The notes beneath the pieces were generated by a model. That model saw only the letters and a program-made list of their open reading frames with translations. It did no database searches and had not been told where the DNA came from. Positions 1 through 11,619 of a stretch of DNA of 64,000 nucleotides are shown here, one piece after another. The first letter of the stretch is position 1. Every line of letters starts with the position of its first letter. Both the position numbers and the translations under genes were made by a program. The DNA comes from Pseudopithomyces maydicus (lineage: Eukaryota > Ascomycota > Dothideomycetes > Pleosporales > Didymosphaeriaceae), in contig JANTUC010000013.1 in assembly GCA_026873275.1 (NCBI GenBank), positions 682,001 to 746,000 of the forward strand. Direction: 5' to 3'.

Positions 1-268
1 CAACGAGAAGCTGCGCCTCGTGCCGTTTACGAGCGATTTCAAGTTCATGATCACGAGCGTCATGATAATCGATTATGCGGGCTGCTGGATCGTGGAGAAG
101 GGGCTGAAGGTTCTGTTCAGCGATTACAAGCCCAAGGATATTGCTATTAGGAGGCCGGATCAGTTGAAGAGGGAGGAGGAGAGGAAGAAGATGGAGGAGA
201 TGGAGGCACAGGCGAAGAAGAATGCGGAGGTAGAGGAGATGGCGAGGAAGGCGGGGTTGAGGGGGTAG
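1..268 (+). CDS. SPF1: P5A-type ATPase SPF1, C-terminal end (partial)
   Basis: The frame is open from base 2 to the TAG at 266-268 and encodes the last ~88 residues of a protein that starts before the window. The segment has a final hydrophobic stretch (FMITSVMIIDYAGCWIVEKG) followed by the conserved LFSDYKPKDIAIRRPDQL motif. It ends in a charged Lys/Glu-rich tail. This tail arrangement (membrane helix, then KPKDIAxRRPDQ) is characteristic of SPF1/ATP13A1, the ER P5A ATPase that removes mistargeted transmembrane helices from the ER membrane. The Walker-like and phosphorylation domains lie outside the window, so the call rests on the tail alone. No intron is seen in this part. Confidence 0.85.
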   Translation, partial: NEKLRLVPFTSDFKFMITSVMIIDYAGCWIVEKGLKVLFSDYKPKDIAIRRPDQLKREEERKKMEEMEAQAKKNAEVEEMARKAGLRG

Positions 269-450
269 TTGGGTGAAGGAGTTAGGAGAGGTGGAGAGGG
301 AAAGAGGGTGTATATAGGTGGGGAGGGGAGGAGGAAGGTGTTTGGGGAGGTGGAGAATAGATTTCTGTTGCAATTTTTTTTTCACAACCGAATGTCGTGC
401 AGGTGCGATCGAGTGATTTCTCTCAAAGGGCAATTGAGATGTGATGTACG

Positions 451-510
451 GCATTATCATCAGCATCACCACCATCACCACTATCATTACCATCACCACC
501 ACCACCATCC
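451..510 (+). repeat. CAT/CAC trinucleotide low-complexity tract
   Basis: Imperfect CAT and CAC triplets run for about 60 bases (atcatcagcatcaccaccat and similar) in the 3' flank of SPF1. It is a simple-sequence tract with no coding support. Confidence 0.7.
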
Positions 511-769
511 CATCCCATTCCAATCCCCAACCCCATCCACACCATATAAACCCGCCCTCCTTCTCCTTCCTTTCTCCTCCTCACACCCCACTCCTCCTCT
601 ACCAGGTCTTAAAAAAGCCGTCTTAAGCAACAAATGTGTGCTTGTCTTGCCTCTTCTCTTCTCCTCTCCTCCCTCCTCTCATATTGGCTCCCCACTGTTC
701 AAATGGCAGCGGATACTAAAATGCAACAACGCTCTTTAAAACGAAGCAAGGGATACAACAGTGGAGTAT

Positions 770-2260
770 GCTAGCAAATGCCGCGTGAACTGAGTGGGAA
801 CTAAAAGAGCTGCCGCACTACTACATGTTTTTCTCCTCTCCTAAAAACAGCGGGGTGTAAAAATTCAAAAGTTCGAAATTCAATGTGGGGACGGGCTGGG
901 GATTAAAAAAAAAGGTGCATAAACTTATGTCTGTTCTCCGCTTCTAAAAGCAGCGGATGATGAGAATCAGCGATAGGACAAGCGATGGGGGAGTAGTTGG
1001 GGACTGAAGACATTGCAAATGAGAAGTATGTCTTTCTCGTCGGAGTGGTGGATTATAAAACATATGTGAAGTTGGAGTCATGTTTGGGCGGAGTGGGGAT
1101 TAAAAAAGCTAGCTGTGGAGGAGTATGTGTCTTTTTCTCTAAGTGGTGGATAGTAGATTCTATGGGAAGGGAAACCTGCGGGGGCGCGCTGGGGACTAAA
1201 AGAAGTGGCATTACAGTATATGTCTTCTTCTCGAAGTGGTGGATAGTAAACCCCATGGAGAAGAGAGAATCGTGAGGGTGGGCTGGGGAGCGAAAACGCC
1301 ATGAGGGATATGCACGTTTTCTCGTTGTAACCGTGTACAACAAATGAGCGAGACTTTTGGGGGCGTGCTGGGGAGTAAAGATGAGGTCAATATGCGTTCA
1401 TGTGGTTCTTCTCTTCTCGAGTGGTGGAAGGTAAAGGAATCTTTAAGGAAAAAAACGTTATGGGGACGGGCTGGGGACAAGAAACTAGAGGAACCAATCT
1501 TCATGTGGTGGTTCTTGTCTTCTCGAGTGGTGGAAAATCAAGCGCAGTACGACAGCCGATGCTGTGTGAGCTGGTTGATGGCTGGATTGGAAGAGCCGGT
1601 GTCGGATCGAATGTCCTCTCGTCGGAGTGGTAGAGCATAAAGAACTCCTCGATGGCTCTATGCTGTGTGAACCGGCTGGGGTAATTTTATATGTTATTTC
1701 TTCGAAGTGGTAGAACATAAAAGGCGGCGCAATGGCTGTATGTTGTGTGAGCTGATCAAGGGCTAGATTGAAAAAGCTGGGATAGGGGTATATTTCTTGT
1801 CTCCTCGAAGTGGCGGGTTGTAAAAAGGGTTTTTACAGTCGAGCAATGTGGGAGCTGATTGGGGACTAAAATTTTAAACCCGGACCCGGTATGCCGTTTT
1901 TCCCTCTTCGCACTGGCAGACTTTGGAGTCTACAGCAAAAACAAGATATGTGGGGGCGGACTGGAGACTGAAACATTGGGAATAGGAAGATGGGGTTCTT
2001 CCCTTATCGAGGTGGCGGTTATTAAAACCAGAGTAAAAGTGAGCTACGTGGGAGCTGGAAAGTAGCCAAAATTATTCGACATGTTCTATCACGTCCAAGT
2101 AGCGGATAGTGCGTAAAGTCAGAGAGGTAAATCGGCATGTGTGGGACAGCTGAGGACTAAAGGAGCTTTCGATTTTGAGCATGTTTTACCCTCTCAAAGT
2201 GGTGGGGTTTGAAAGCCAGACCAAGATGAACTCATGTATGAAATGCTTGGCTGGCTGGCT
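770..2260 (+). repeat. Degenerate ~97-bp tandem repeat array, about 15-16 units
   Basis: Two boxes alternate through the region. Box A resembles GGGCTGGGGACTAAAAG and starts near 788, 896, 996, 1090, 1188, 1281, 1368, 1472, 1580, 1674, 1762, 1853, 1960, 2054, 2149 and 2250. Box B resembles TCTTCTCGAAGTGGTGGATA followed by GTAAA. It starts near 836, 938, 1035, 1131, 1224, 1316, 1410, 1512, 1615, 1698, 1799, 1903, 2000, 2090 and 2190. Both give an average period of about 97 bp (range about 83-108). Units differ by substitutions and small indels, so the array is old. The period is not kept as a multiple of three and no reading frame runs through it. Confidence 0.75.
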
Positions 2261-4168
2261 CGCTCGATCACTGGTTGGGCATGGAGAAACGAAAACGAAG
2301 GCAAGGACGACGACGAAGACGACAGCGGAGTGGAACATCAGAATAAAGAGGAAAGACCGTGAGTAATGGGCTGAAAGGGAGGCGAGGCGAAAATTAACAT
2401 GTCAGGGACGAACGGGGAGGGTATCGAAAATCGTACGAGAGAGTTTGATGGATGAAGGGGTCGGGAAGAACTAACATAGATAAACCACGGGAGAAGAGAT
2501 CGAAAAAAAGTACCTCGCTGTCCAATGAGGGAAGGCGGTTGTAAATTTTAAAAGGACGCGATGAGCGAGAAGAGCAGTGAAAAGAGGTGACTGGGATTAA
2601 AATTTCTAACGCAACTTTGGATGGGGGGCGACGGATCGGTGTGAGGGAAGGGTAAACATCTTGTTTGCCAGAGCTATAGGTTAGGGGAAGGGACGATTTA
2701 AAATCACGAAAAACTTCCTCAATGGAGGAGGATTTGAAGTTCGCGATCAATGGGTATATGAGTGGGGGATTGAGGGGTGCAATCCTCTCGGGAAAATGTC
2801 TATGGGTGGGGGGAGGGAAGAGGTTTGAAATTGCCGTGAGCTTGTAGCATGTGAGGAAGAGGGGTTTAAAAATAGCGAACGATCAGGCAAATGTGTTTTC
2901 TCTGTCCTCTGACGGAGGTGAGGTTAGGTGTGAGGGTGTGGACAGAAAAAGTCTTATTTCTACAACAAATGAATTGTGTGGGTGTGCATGGAAGTCGGAC
3001 GCAATATGGTAAAAACAAGTGGATTCAGAATGGACACTAGGCATGTGTTCTCATGGGGTCGAAAATCAAATCGACCGCCAAGAACTCTATATATGTGTGC
3101 GGGGGTGTGGGAGTAAAAGAAAGAGATATGGTTGATGTGCGGCGCGTGGATTTGGTAGGAAGGATTGGATAGAAAAGAACACAGAACGAAGGAAAGGTAA
3201 AAGCTTGCACGAACAAAATCATGTGTGAAGCAGTCGCAGTCTGAGTGCAGGAAGAAATGACCAATGGATCACCACATGAGCGCGTTCTTCGGCTCTTCCA
3301 TCTCCTCATTCCACGACTCATGCCCGCCAGCAAGCTACATGTGCAGGATTTCTTGACGAGGAGGAGCCGTATGGGCTCGAAATAACCCACAATCTCTTCC
3401 CAACCTTCCCCGCCAACCCACTCGCCACCATGAACGTAATGGACCGCTGGGGCCAGTCATGTCTCGCCACTCGAGGTCCCATTCAAAGAATCGAGGGCGA
3501 ATATGATGTGTAAGATCCTCTGGAAATTTTCGAGCTAGACGGCTCCGACGAGAAAACGTGACGCGATGATCGATGCGTAGTTTATGGTGACTACTTCCAT
3601 GGTGCGCCTAGTCGGATAGGGCTATCATCGAGCTTTGCCCCGCATCCTCTAACATCCAGACCTTGCACCTCCTTTCTTTCTTTTCCCCCGGCAGTCGGCA
3701 AAATACGCCTACCCTCCGACCTGTGAAAATGCCGTGATCGAGCGATACCATCTTGCAAGTTCCAGCATGGGCATCGTCACTCCAATTGTATAGGCTAGAG
3801 GATTGTCCGCGATGAGAAAGCTCTGGACCGTCACCGGCACGGCAACCCTATGCCGTGTAGACAGCCTGGATCCCATTACAAAACTTGGTACAACCGATCG
3901 AGTGGCAACCGTAAATGAGATAGCAGCACGGGATATCAGAGGAAACATGGTGGTCATAGCCGGTATCCGACAGGTGTAAGAGATTTAATATTGATAACAA
4001 ATTGATTGCTGGTTGATGTTTGGAGAAACACTGGTTCAGAGACATCGAAGTGGTGCACTGTATGAGTGGAGTTTCTGAAGGCAGAGACCACAACATGTCG
4101 CACGTTCCATGTGCGCGCGGAGGGAAACATATTGGGATTCTGAGTTCATATGCGTTATTTGGGGGGAA

Positions 4169-4185
4169 GGGGGGGGGGGGGGGGG
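4169..4185 (+). repeat. G17 homopolymer
   Basis: Seventeen consecutive G follow GGGGGGAA at 4161-4168. Its length is likely to be unreliable in the assembly. Confidence 0.9.
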
Positions 4186-4260
4186 TGTTCGAAAACAATC
4201 GCTTGGTGGCTGATGTGGAAGAGAGCGGAGTGGATGAAAACCAATACCGAGACAACTATG

Positions 4261-4345
4261 GAAGTGTTTTGGGGCGTGGGAGATGAAAATGTCATGACCC
4301 AATTCTGAATGTGCTTTGGGGCGTGGAACAAAAATACATGAACAC
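4261..4345 (+). repeat. Two-copy ~46-bp imperfect tandem duplication
   Basis: The segment gaagtgttttggggcgtggg at 4261 is followed about 46 bp later by a similar copy (gaatgtgctttggggcgtgg, 4307). Both copies continue into an A-rich stretch and ATG. The GGGGCGTGG core resembles box A of the upstream 97-bp array. Confidence 0.5.
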
Positions 4346-6545
4346 CTGAAATCAGAGAATAATTTGCAGGTCTAAGGGAATAAAAGAAGGCGGGTTTGAG
4401 TCCATAATTGTTTGTCCGAATCCGTGCTGGGTTGGAATTCATGAAGGAAGGCGCGAATGTAGCGACTCCGCACATGACGTCGAAAGCACCTGCGGCAGCG
4501 CGCACACACAGAGAAGAACGAGAAGCTCGAACGCGCATACCGCTTGTGTTAGTTCCTGCTTCCCAGCCGTGAGGGTAACGAGGAGTGTATTAAGGGACTG
4601 TACCATGATTCAGGGAATCTGCCATCTCAAACAAAATTGGACGATTGTTACCGGCGAGTCAAGTATCGTACTGATAACTCGATAGCCCAATTGCTGGCAC
4701 TAGCGCTCGTAGAGATCTATGGCGTTCGGAAGCGGCGTAGAATCAAGTATATTGGACAAGATATACATCATGTGAACGGTCTGCGAAGAGATATTTGAAG
4801 CACGCACGTCTCCAGAGAATGTGTCCAAGATTTATTCTAAATTGCTTTGAAAGATCCACATGTATAGTGTGTGTTTGGCATGGTGCAAAAATACAAGTCG
4901 CTCAAACTCAGATGCAAAGTGGCTTTCCAGTATCTAAAGTATTGCGTCAATTCGAATGGCTCGTCTGGGAGAAGAATTTTGCATGGGCAAACTTCAAGAC
5001 GTCCTTATAGATGTGGATGTAGGATTGTAGAGATGAAAAGACACTATGCGTCAAGAATGCTGGACACATGAATGACATTGGGGACAGAAATTCTCCACCT
5101 GAAAAGAACCAACTTCTGTGCGATTTGAGACTCAGCGGCATGTCAAAGTTTCACGATGGTTCATACATGACAGCCGTATTTTTTCCCAGTCATAATACAG
5201 CTAAAATAGGAATAACTGTCTCAAAATTCATCTCAGCACACGATTGAATGGAGAGATAATAATGTCGCAGTGGGGAATATACCAATTGTCCTGGATAAAG
5301 AACGTATTTTCTTTTCCTGGTAGGGTAAAGCGGAACCAGAAACTGGAATAGGATAAAAATGGAGAGCGAAATATGGGTTTCCTGGACCGAGACAATCCAG
5401 GTACATCACTATAAATAAGTGAATAAAACAGATGGCACGCTTTCCTATGAGCACCACTGCGAGATTGGAAAGAAGGCGCATGTGTTAAATTTGGATTGAA
5501 AAATACTAGATAGTTGAAACGAGCTGTAAAGAAGAATTATGGGGCACTTTGATGGAGACAGGGGAAGAGCATATGCACTTGGAACCGATAAGCCTTACTT
5601 CAATCTACCCGATTTAAAGAAATATGGATCATAAAGGGGTATAAACTTCATTTAACGGTTGGTAATTGAGCTGGTGTACGGCTTTCAGAGTCCGGAGGCG
5701 CGAAACACATGCGGGTTCTGGAGACGAAGTACGAAAAGACCCATTCGGAAAACCAATGTGGTGAAGAGCATAAATATAAATGAAGGGACTGGAGAGTCTA
5801 TGCACTCCATGGTATAGGTTGAATTGTATGGTCTTTCACGGATGTGTTTGAACAATTGACAAATGAAGGATCCTAGAGAATAGTCTTAAAGACACAATTC
5901 ATTATTCCCTGCATTGCTCAGGAAAGAGCACATAATGACCGTTCGATATCATCCATGGCAGCGGAAGAGAAATAAGGCTTTTACTAGAAATTCTGCGAGG
6001 AATCCGCAGAGCTAGAGGCTCAAACGATAATGGCGCACGTGGGTGTGTCTCAGTAGGGGAAGACTTCAAAAGTGGGTTTGATGAGCTTTCATGAATAAGA
6101 AGTAGGAAGCCTGAGGTTGAAATCAAAACCGATCTTGCATTATGTTGAGAATCAAGAGAAACTGAAAACGTGCAAGGCCACTGGGATGGAGCTCGGAGAG
6201 GCGGTGGAGCTTAGGAGGAATGTCTGCAGTGACCTTAAAAGTAATTACCGGAGAGAAATGGGTTTCAATATATCCACTGCAAAGATACGATGGGAGGCGA
6301 GGTAAGCTGAGCGGACCACAACGTCGACTCGTTCCTCGCTTGTAGGATTGACAAAATTTCGAAACCCCTCAGTTATAGTGTTTTGCATTCCATATCTGGA
6401 TAAAATTATAGCTGGAGGGAAGCATGAACGCTTGGAAGAGAACACTGTAAAATTTGGGACCTAAATTCCAAATGAACCACCACAAGGAGAACCAGATGGA
6501 AAGTGTACTTTCAGCACATTATCCGATGTCCAGCTCCTCGCCTTA

Positions 6546-7319
6546 TCATTTGTAATGCTCCAGATTCGCCAAACAAAAATCTACCGTGGCGCCAACTATT
6601 GATTTCCACACCTCAAACTCCCTTTCGTTCCTAGGCGCATAGATGAAGGTGTAGTTCCATGGTAGAATCCCTCCCCCACTCAGCCTATGTCGCCTACCCC
6701 ACCCCGTCTCAATCACGCTCTTCTGATCCGCCAAACTCATGATCAAATGTGTACTTCCGTCCGGTGGATGAATGTGAGCAATCTCTCCTCGCGTCGCGCG
6801 AAACACCTCAGGTTTTTTCGTATCTGATAACGATGAAAAATCTTTGATCCCCATAGCTGGAACAGGTCCTTCCAGAACGGACTTTTGTGTCTGCAATGCC
6901 GCACTTTGCGATGAAACGATTTTGTCAAGATACGCATACATAGCTTGCTTCATCTCGTCCGTCGCAATGTCGCTAGTCTGCCGTTGGGGAGCAACAAAGT
7001 TCGGGATTTGGGGTGCCTTGTTGCCGGGGCGCCATTTCAAACCACGTGCGGCGTCTTGAGGCAGATAGGTTTCGTTATCAAAGGGGCCGGCGATGGTGTT
7101 GATGTCATATGGAGCGGGTACGGTGACGTCTTTTCGGGCTTTGCGGGTCATTTTGAGTTGGGTGACCCAGCCATGGAAGGTGTTGGGCAAGCCATGGGGC
7201 CCTAAGGAGCAGTAGTAGCAGTAGTCTTGGTAGGCGATTGCGGAGAGAATAAGACAAAAGGTTCCCGCTGCTAATGTGAGGGGGCGTTCGGCAATGACTT
7301 GTGGAAGCTGGGAGGTCAT
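6546..7319 (-). CDS. Fungal luciferase-like protein (luciferase domain family)
   Basis: Intronless frame of 257 aa. A signal-anchor-like hydrophobic segment covers residues ~13-33. It is followed by a GPHGLPNTFHGW motif. The C-terminal half carries the family signature: TRGEIAHIH (176-184), a THLIMSLADQ strand (190-199), ETGWGRRHRLSG (204-215) and FIYAPRNEREFE (225-236). The same order of motifs, and the N-terminal anchor, occurs in the basidiomycete luciferase of Neonothopanus nambi (267 aa), which oxidises 3-hydroxyhispidin. Non-luminous ascomycetes carry many such homologues of unknown substrate. No hispidin synthase, hispidin 3-hydroxylase or caffeylpyruvate hydrolase gene is present here, so light emission is not implied. 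Probably a membrane-anchored oxygenase-like enzyme. The next gene on the same strand starts about 1 kb upstream. Confidence 0.75.
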   Translation of the reverse strand: MTSQLPQVIAERPLTLAAGTFCLILSAIAYQDYCYYCSLGPHGLPNTFHGWVTQLKMTRKARKDVTVPAPYDINTIAGPFDNETYLPQDAARGLKWRPGNKAPQIPNFVAPQRQTSDIATDEMKQAMYAYLDKIVSSQSAALQTQKSVLEGPVPAMGIKDFSSLSDTKKPEVFRATRGEIAHIHPPDGSTHLIMSLADQKSVIETGWGRRHRLSGGGILPWNYTFIYAPRNEREFEVWKSIVGATVDFCLANLEHYK

Positions 7320-7817
7320 GTCGATAACTGAAGTTAGTGCTGTGGATTTTCTTCTCGGTCGGCAGTGAAATCAAACTATAGTAAAGTGAAAAATGATTAA
7401 GTATCTTTTCAGTTTACAACCATCCGGAGATTGATTCTAAAGAACAGCTGCATTTATGTACTGAGCCAATGGTCTAAGCTTGCTTGCTTTTCTCCGAGGG
7501 GGATAATACCTCCGAGCATGTTACTCAATGATGGGCGAAATCCTACTCTCCCATAACATTAAGAATGGGTTTGACCAGGAAATGATGTTCTGCATACCAG
7601 TCGAAATATAGTTAGATCGAGTTCGGACATGCCCTCGGGTCCGACATTCGAGATGACATCTACTTTATGGTCGGAGATCGTTCCGGGTCCGATCTCGGAT
7701 GCCGTGTGCTACTTCAATCTACTATGACACACATACTCAATACTACTCGATTATCGGAAAAATGATCTCTTAAGTGTGTATATTACACATTGTCCTTCGC
7801 TAGCACCCCTATGCGTC
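7320..7817. other. Intergenic, no gene seen
   Basis: About 500 bp between the luciferase-like gene and the SRPBCC gene, presumably holding the promoter of the former. Short GGTCCGA repeats (about 7636-7690) are visible, but no convincing regulatory site. Confidence 0.5.
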
Positions 7818-8372
7818 CTATAGCTGTCTTACAGGGAAATTTATCGTCTCAAGATTCGTTTTCTGGATCTCTTCCCCTCTTGCAGCCGCCACCAATCCAT
7901 CCAACCAGTCTTGATGCCCCATCAGCATGACATTAGGTTTATCGCTCGCCCATTTCTGGAACACGGGTCCATTTTGGACCTCCTGAGTTAATACTCTAAC
8001 CCTCTTATTGCTCACTTCTTCAACAATCCAGGCATGATAGATCTCGAGCCCATCATCCGTCTTAGCGTACCAAGCGATCCTCCCAGGCTCGCCATCCTTT
8101 GGTACGATAGACTCTTTGACAGTGCAAGTCAAAGGTGGAAATCCAAACGTGCTGAACTTGAAGGTGTTTCCTTCTTTTAAGTACGTTCCAGATTCCGGAG
8201 GGGTGACATGTGCGCAGTTCTTGTAGTATGTCTCCCATTTGGAGATATCAGCTAGGAGCTCCCATATTTGTTGCGCGGTGAGGTTGCGCGCGATGACTTC
8301 GTTCGAAACGAAGTTGTCGGTGGTTCCGGGTAAGAGACGTTCTGGCCATATGATGCTTGATAGGGTAGTCAT
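7818..8372 (-). CDS. SRPBCC / START-like ligand-binding protein
   Basis: A 184-aa intronless protein read from the ATG at 8372. An upstream in-frame ATG at 8642 would add 90 basic, low-complexity residues and is unlikely. It has the polyketide cyclase/dehydrase-like helix-grip pattern. An N-terminal strand-helix (ARNLTAQQIWELLADISKWETYY) is followed by a short strand with EGNTFKFSTFGFPPLTCTV. A long antiparallel sheet (GRIAWYAKTDDGLEIYHAWIV, then VRVLTQEVQNGPV) and a C-terminal helix (HQDWLDGLVAAARG) complete it. Members bind hydrophobic ligands in a central cavity, and some are enzymes. No catalytic residue can be assigned, so ligand and role are unknown. Likely cytosolic, since no signal peptide or membrane segment is present. 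Confidence 0.7.
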   Translation of the reverse strand: MTTLSSIIWPERLLPGTTDNFVSNEVIARNLTAQQIWELLADISKWETYYKNCAHVTPPESGTYLKEGNTFKFSTFGFPPLTCTVKESIVPKDGEPGRIAWYAKTDDGLEIYHAWIVEEVSNKRVRVLTQEVQNGPVFQKWASDKPNVMLMGHQDWLDGLVAAARGEEIQKTNLETINFPVRQL

Positions 8373-10721
8373 TGCGAATTCGAAGATGTGACGTTTATCG
8401 TGTAGTCGAACGTTCGGAAGAAATAGCCGACGATGACGTGGGGTTGATCGTTGAAGCGAAGTGGATAGATGTGTGATAGCAGTGCGAGGTATGGGACGAT
8501 TTGTCGTAGAATGTACAACGCGTGAAATATAGATAGTTTGCCTGTAATACGAATTTCGCCCTGTGTGATCTGTAAGGTCTTCTTCATTGATGTAAGCGTG
8601 TTCATCGGTAGATGTCCACAGCGAGTCGGAATTATTAACCAATGAAATTAGACGCTATTCTAGATCGGCGCTGATGACGACATCAAACGAATCTGAGCAG
8701 AACATCACCGCCTGCCACTTTTGGTGGTCTATCACGATAGATCTAAAATCGTCGCGAGCCATGTGCCAGATAGTGTGTAGAGGGTACAAGAGTGATAAAT
8801 GGATGCCCCGCTAAGTATCAGAAGTATGGACATAGTTCCACAAACGACAGTTGACATAAACACCTCTAGCAGCTTCTCAGCTCTATAATCTATCAGACGT
8901 GTTCTATGTTATTGTACGCGATCTCGAAATAACGACCACCTCAAATTTTGAACGCACCAACGAGTAGACCCTGGGTGTATGTATGATATTAATATAAGTC
9001 TAGAGCACTCATGTTGCACTAATAAGTCTGTGCCATTTCAATTCCTAGATTAAGAAATAGCCACGATCTAGTATACCATCCTTTCACCTCCAATGAAGCG
9101 AGGTACATTCTGCATCTAGTCGTTGCGAATTTCAGGTCCTACTTTTAGATGGAAATGAAGTGAGAGTAACCTCATGTGGGGTGTTCGACACCCTATCAGC
9201 CTATCAATACTCCTAAAGATGATATCGAGGGTGCTTATGGGCGAAGCACTTCGTGAATGCGCAGTGATTTTGAGCCATGTGAAGATTGTGCGGGCGAAAA
9301 GTCATGAGAAATCTGTAAGCTCCTGTAACTGAATGTGGTGATGCTTGAGTGACACCTAATACAAAAGAGGCAGTACTCTGTCAGTCAAAAGAAGGGTTCC
9401 CGGGTTTTGGTGTATTTGTTCCTCCGGTATGACCAAGGTCAGACCGCCCAAAACAAACCGGTTTCATGCAAATCGAGGAATATCATCACTCCCTACTATT
9501 GCAACTAATCTTTGGCTATTGTTTATCGATGGTATGAAAAACCATACCACTACATTCTGAAAGTCATCATGAATCAATTCAGAGTACAAACCGATTAGGT
9601 AGACACTAGCTCAGCTTGTTTGAGACCTTGATGGGAATCAGCTAGGGGACCCCAAAAAGGTGGTCGAGATAATACTTGACGTGATGAAGGAGGAAGGTGT
9701 GGCCCAGGAAAAACTTCTGCCTGAGAAATTACCCTTGGGATCAGATGTTCTGGCAACTTTGAGGAAGGGGTCTGTGAATAATCTGGCAATTTGTTATGAG
9801 TGAGAGGAAATCACCAGTAGCAACTATATATATTCGAGTGAGATCAATCTCATTAAGAGGTATATAAATTATACATTACTAGAATATGAAACCGCTGAGA
9901 GGGTCTCACGAGCGTGGAGCAGATTCTTGTTTCAACACTATAGCCCAATCGTGCCATTGTATCAAGTGAATTCATTGAAGGAACAGATTCAAGAACCTGC
10001 GGGATAAGCTTTCAATCCCTTGTATGAAACTGCTTTCAGTATCAAGTGAAAACTAGCCATCTTCTTTTTCTCCCAAACCATAGTAAATCTCGGTGTACAA
10101 TTTTGGGCTGTGAAACTTTGCTGAAACCCACGACCCATAGGCAAGCGCTCGCAACTACAGTGATCAACTACCAATCACGACTGAATGAGAGAGCTCTTCG
10201 AGGACGAAATTCTTTCCACAGACCTACATGGTATGAAAAACACTAATGCCACATATACAAGATGTCTTATCTGCTTCTGTAAATCTTTTCGCCAAATTCT
10301 GTCCTACACAGCTTCAATGTTTTAGTGGAAACACCGGAGAGTGCGTAGGCAGACTAAGCGAGCCGAGATTACTCAGTCATGACTACATCTTGGTTCAATG
10401 AACTTAAAAAGGATAGCGAATCAAAAGGAAGTTGAATGACTCGGAAATTTGTTTTTCGTTGGAATGAGTGGGGTTCTTGCCAGCTTCAACCTTAACGGTC
10501 GAAGGCAAGTAGGTTCCGTTGACTGCTGTATCGAGTTTCAACTTCTGGATCAAAAAATGCCACTGGTATTAGATGGCAAACGCATTGCTTCCGTAATACA
10601 AACGTTTGGCTTGAAAATTGTCACCTGATCTGTCTTGGCATAGCGCCTTAGCGTGCGAGCGTTTGTATACTTCTATTACCATCAGGCAACTTTCAAACAC
10701 AACATCCACACAAACGCCGGG
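8373..10721. other. 2.3-kb intergenic region, no gene seen
   Basis: Only short unrelated frames occur on either strand. There are no transposase-like motifs, long terminal repeats or tRNA-like folds that I can support. Confidence 0.5.
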
Positions 10722-11619
10722 ATGGCGTCTCAATTTCCCTTCCTGAGCCTTCCCAAAGAATTGCGATTTTGTGTTTACGAAAAGATTGAAGTGTCGCGAG
10801 CACAGAAGAGCGTAGACTTTGGATCTAAGACTCTTGACTCGCTCGTCGAACGTGGAAGGCAATATGGTGGGTTGGTAATTTACAATGGCATACAACAACC
10901 AGCCAACAGGGAAGCTGACGCTATCATATACACCCTGAGCGCACCCGTAGGAATATTGGCAACATGTCGTATGGTCAATGGCGAGGTATACTATAACGGC
11001 CCATTGTTCTGCAACGGGAGATGATTGTCTAACAAAACTATTTTCAGGCTACACCGTACATCGAAAAATTGAAGAGAGAGATCTGGAAGAATGGTACAGC
11101 CATCGACTGCCACTGGAATCGGCCAGAGCTGATTTACCATCTATCAAATATCGTTCCAATCGGACCAGAGTTGACGAACAGTTTGGTCTTTGAGCGTGTA
11201 AGTAATAGTCACAGCTCCAAGGATGCAAAGTGCTATTCTAACGTCATTTGAAGGTGAGGGCTGCCTTCTCTGACAGCGACGCATCGTCCCAACGCGCAGT
11301 ATACCAACTTATGCTTCGCTGCATAATGAAACGCGCAAAAGATCCATCGGGTCAGATTGGACTACGAACCGTCTACATCCATGGCAACGAGGTGCATTTC
11401 GTAGCGCCCATCATGGAACAAGCTTTTCTCAAGCTTTTAGGATGTCTTCGCCACGTCGCTGAGCGGGAGCAGAAGCTTTTCCGAAGAGAGAAAGACCCGG
11501 GAACGGCAACCATTGGTTATAGCAACAACAGCGTAACCATCAATATCAACGAGAACATATCGGTTTTTCCGATGATGGAAGTATTTGGGAATAGTACGCG
11601 AAGCCCGCCGCCACTTTGA
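10722..11619 (+). CDS. Fungal LPxELR-motif protein of unknown function
   Basis: Three exons (10722-10985, 11048-11197, 11254-11619) give 259 aa. Intron 1 (62 bp) is gtatac...ttttcag and intron 2 (56 bp) is gtaagt...ctaac...tgaag; both are phase 0 and restore the frame. The N-terminus FPFLSLPKELRFCVYEKIEV is the F-box-like/2EXR-type motif (LPxELRxxIY) common in expanded families of Dothideomycetes and related fungi. These proteins have no established biochemistry; F-box-like adaptor roles have been suggested. The last exon contains SQRAVYQLMLRCIMKRAKDP and an Asn/Thr-rich stretch. No signal peptide or membrane segment is visible. Confidence 0.65.

Larger units (their letters stand above)
269..6545. 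other. Gene-free 6.3-kb intergenic region
   Basis: No open frame in this stretch has recognisable homology, and most frames are short and repetitive. It contains a CAT/CAC trinucleotide tract (about 451-510), a degenerate ~97-bp tandem array (about 770-2260), possibly further decayed units to about 2900, a local higher-GC patch (about 3240-3990), a G17 run and a 46-bp duplication near 4.3 kb. The + strand is strongly purine-biased, rich in GGGGA and GAAA, over the first 2.6 kb. No gene can be supported here. Confidence 0.6.

Noticed and set aside
997..1718. Open frames with similar peptides (FFSKWWIVD and relatives)
   Set aside because: The similarity comes from the 97-bp DNA repeat. Frames change between units and contain no domain.
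6546..8372. A bioluminescence gene cluster
   Set aside because: Only the luciferase-like gene is present; the neighbouring SRPBCC protein is not a member of the known cycle.
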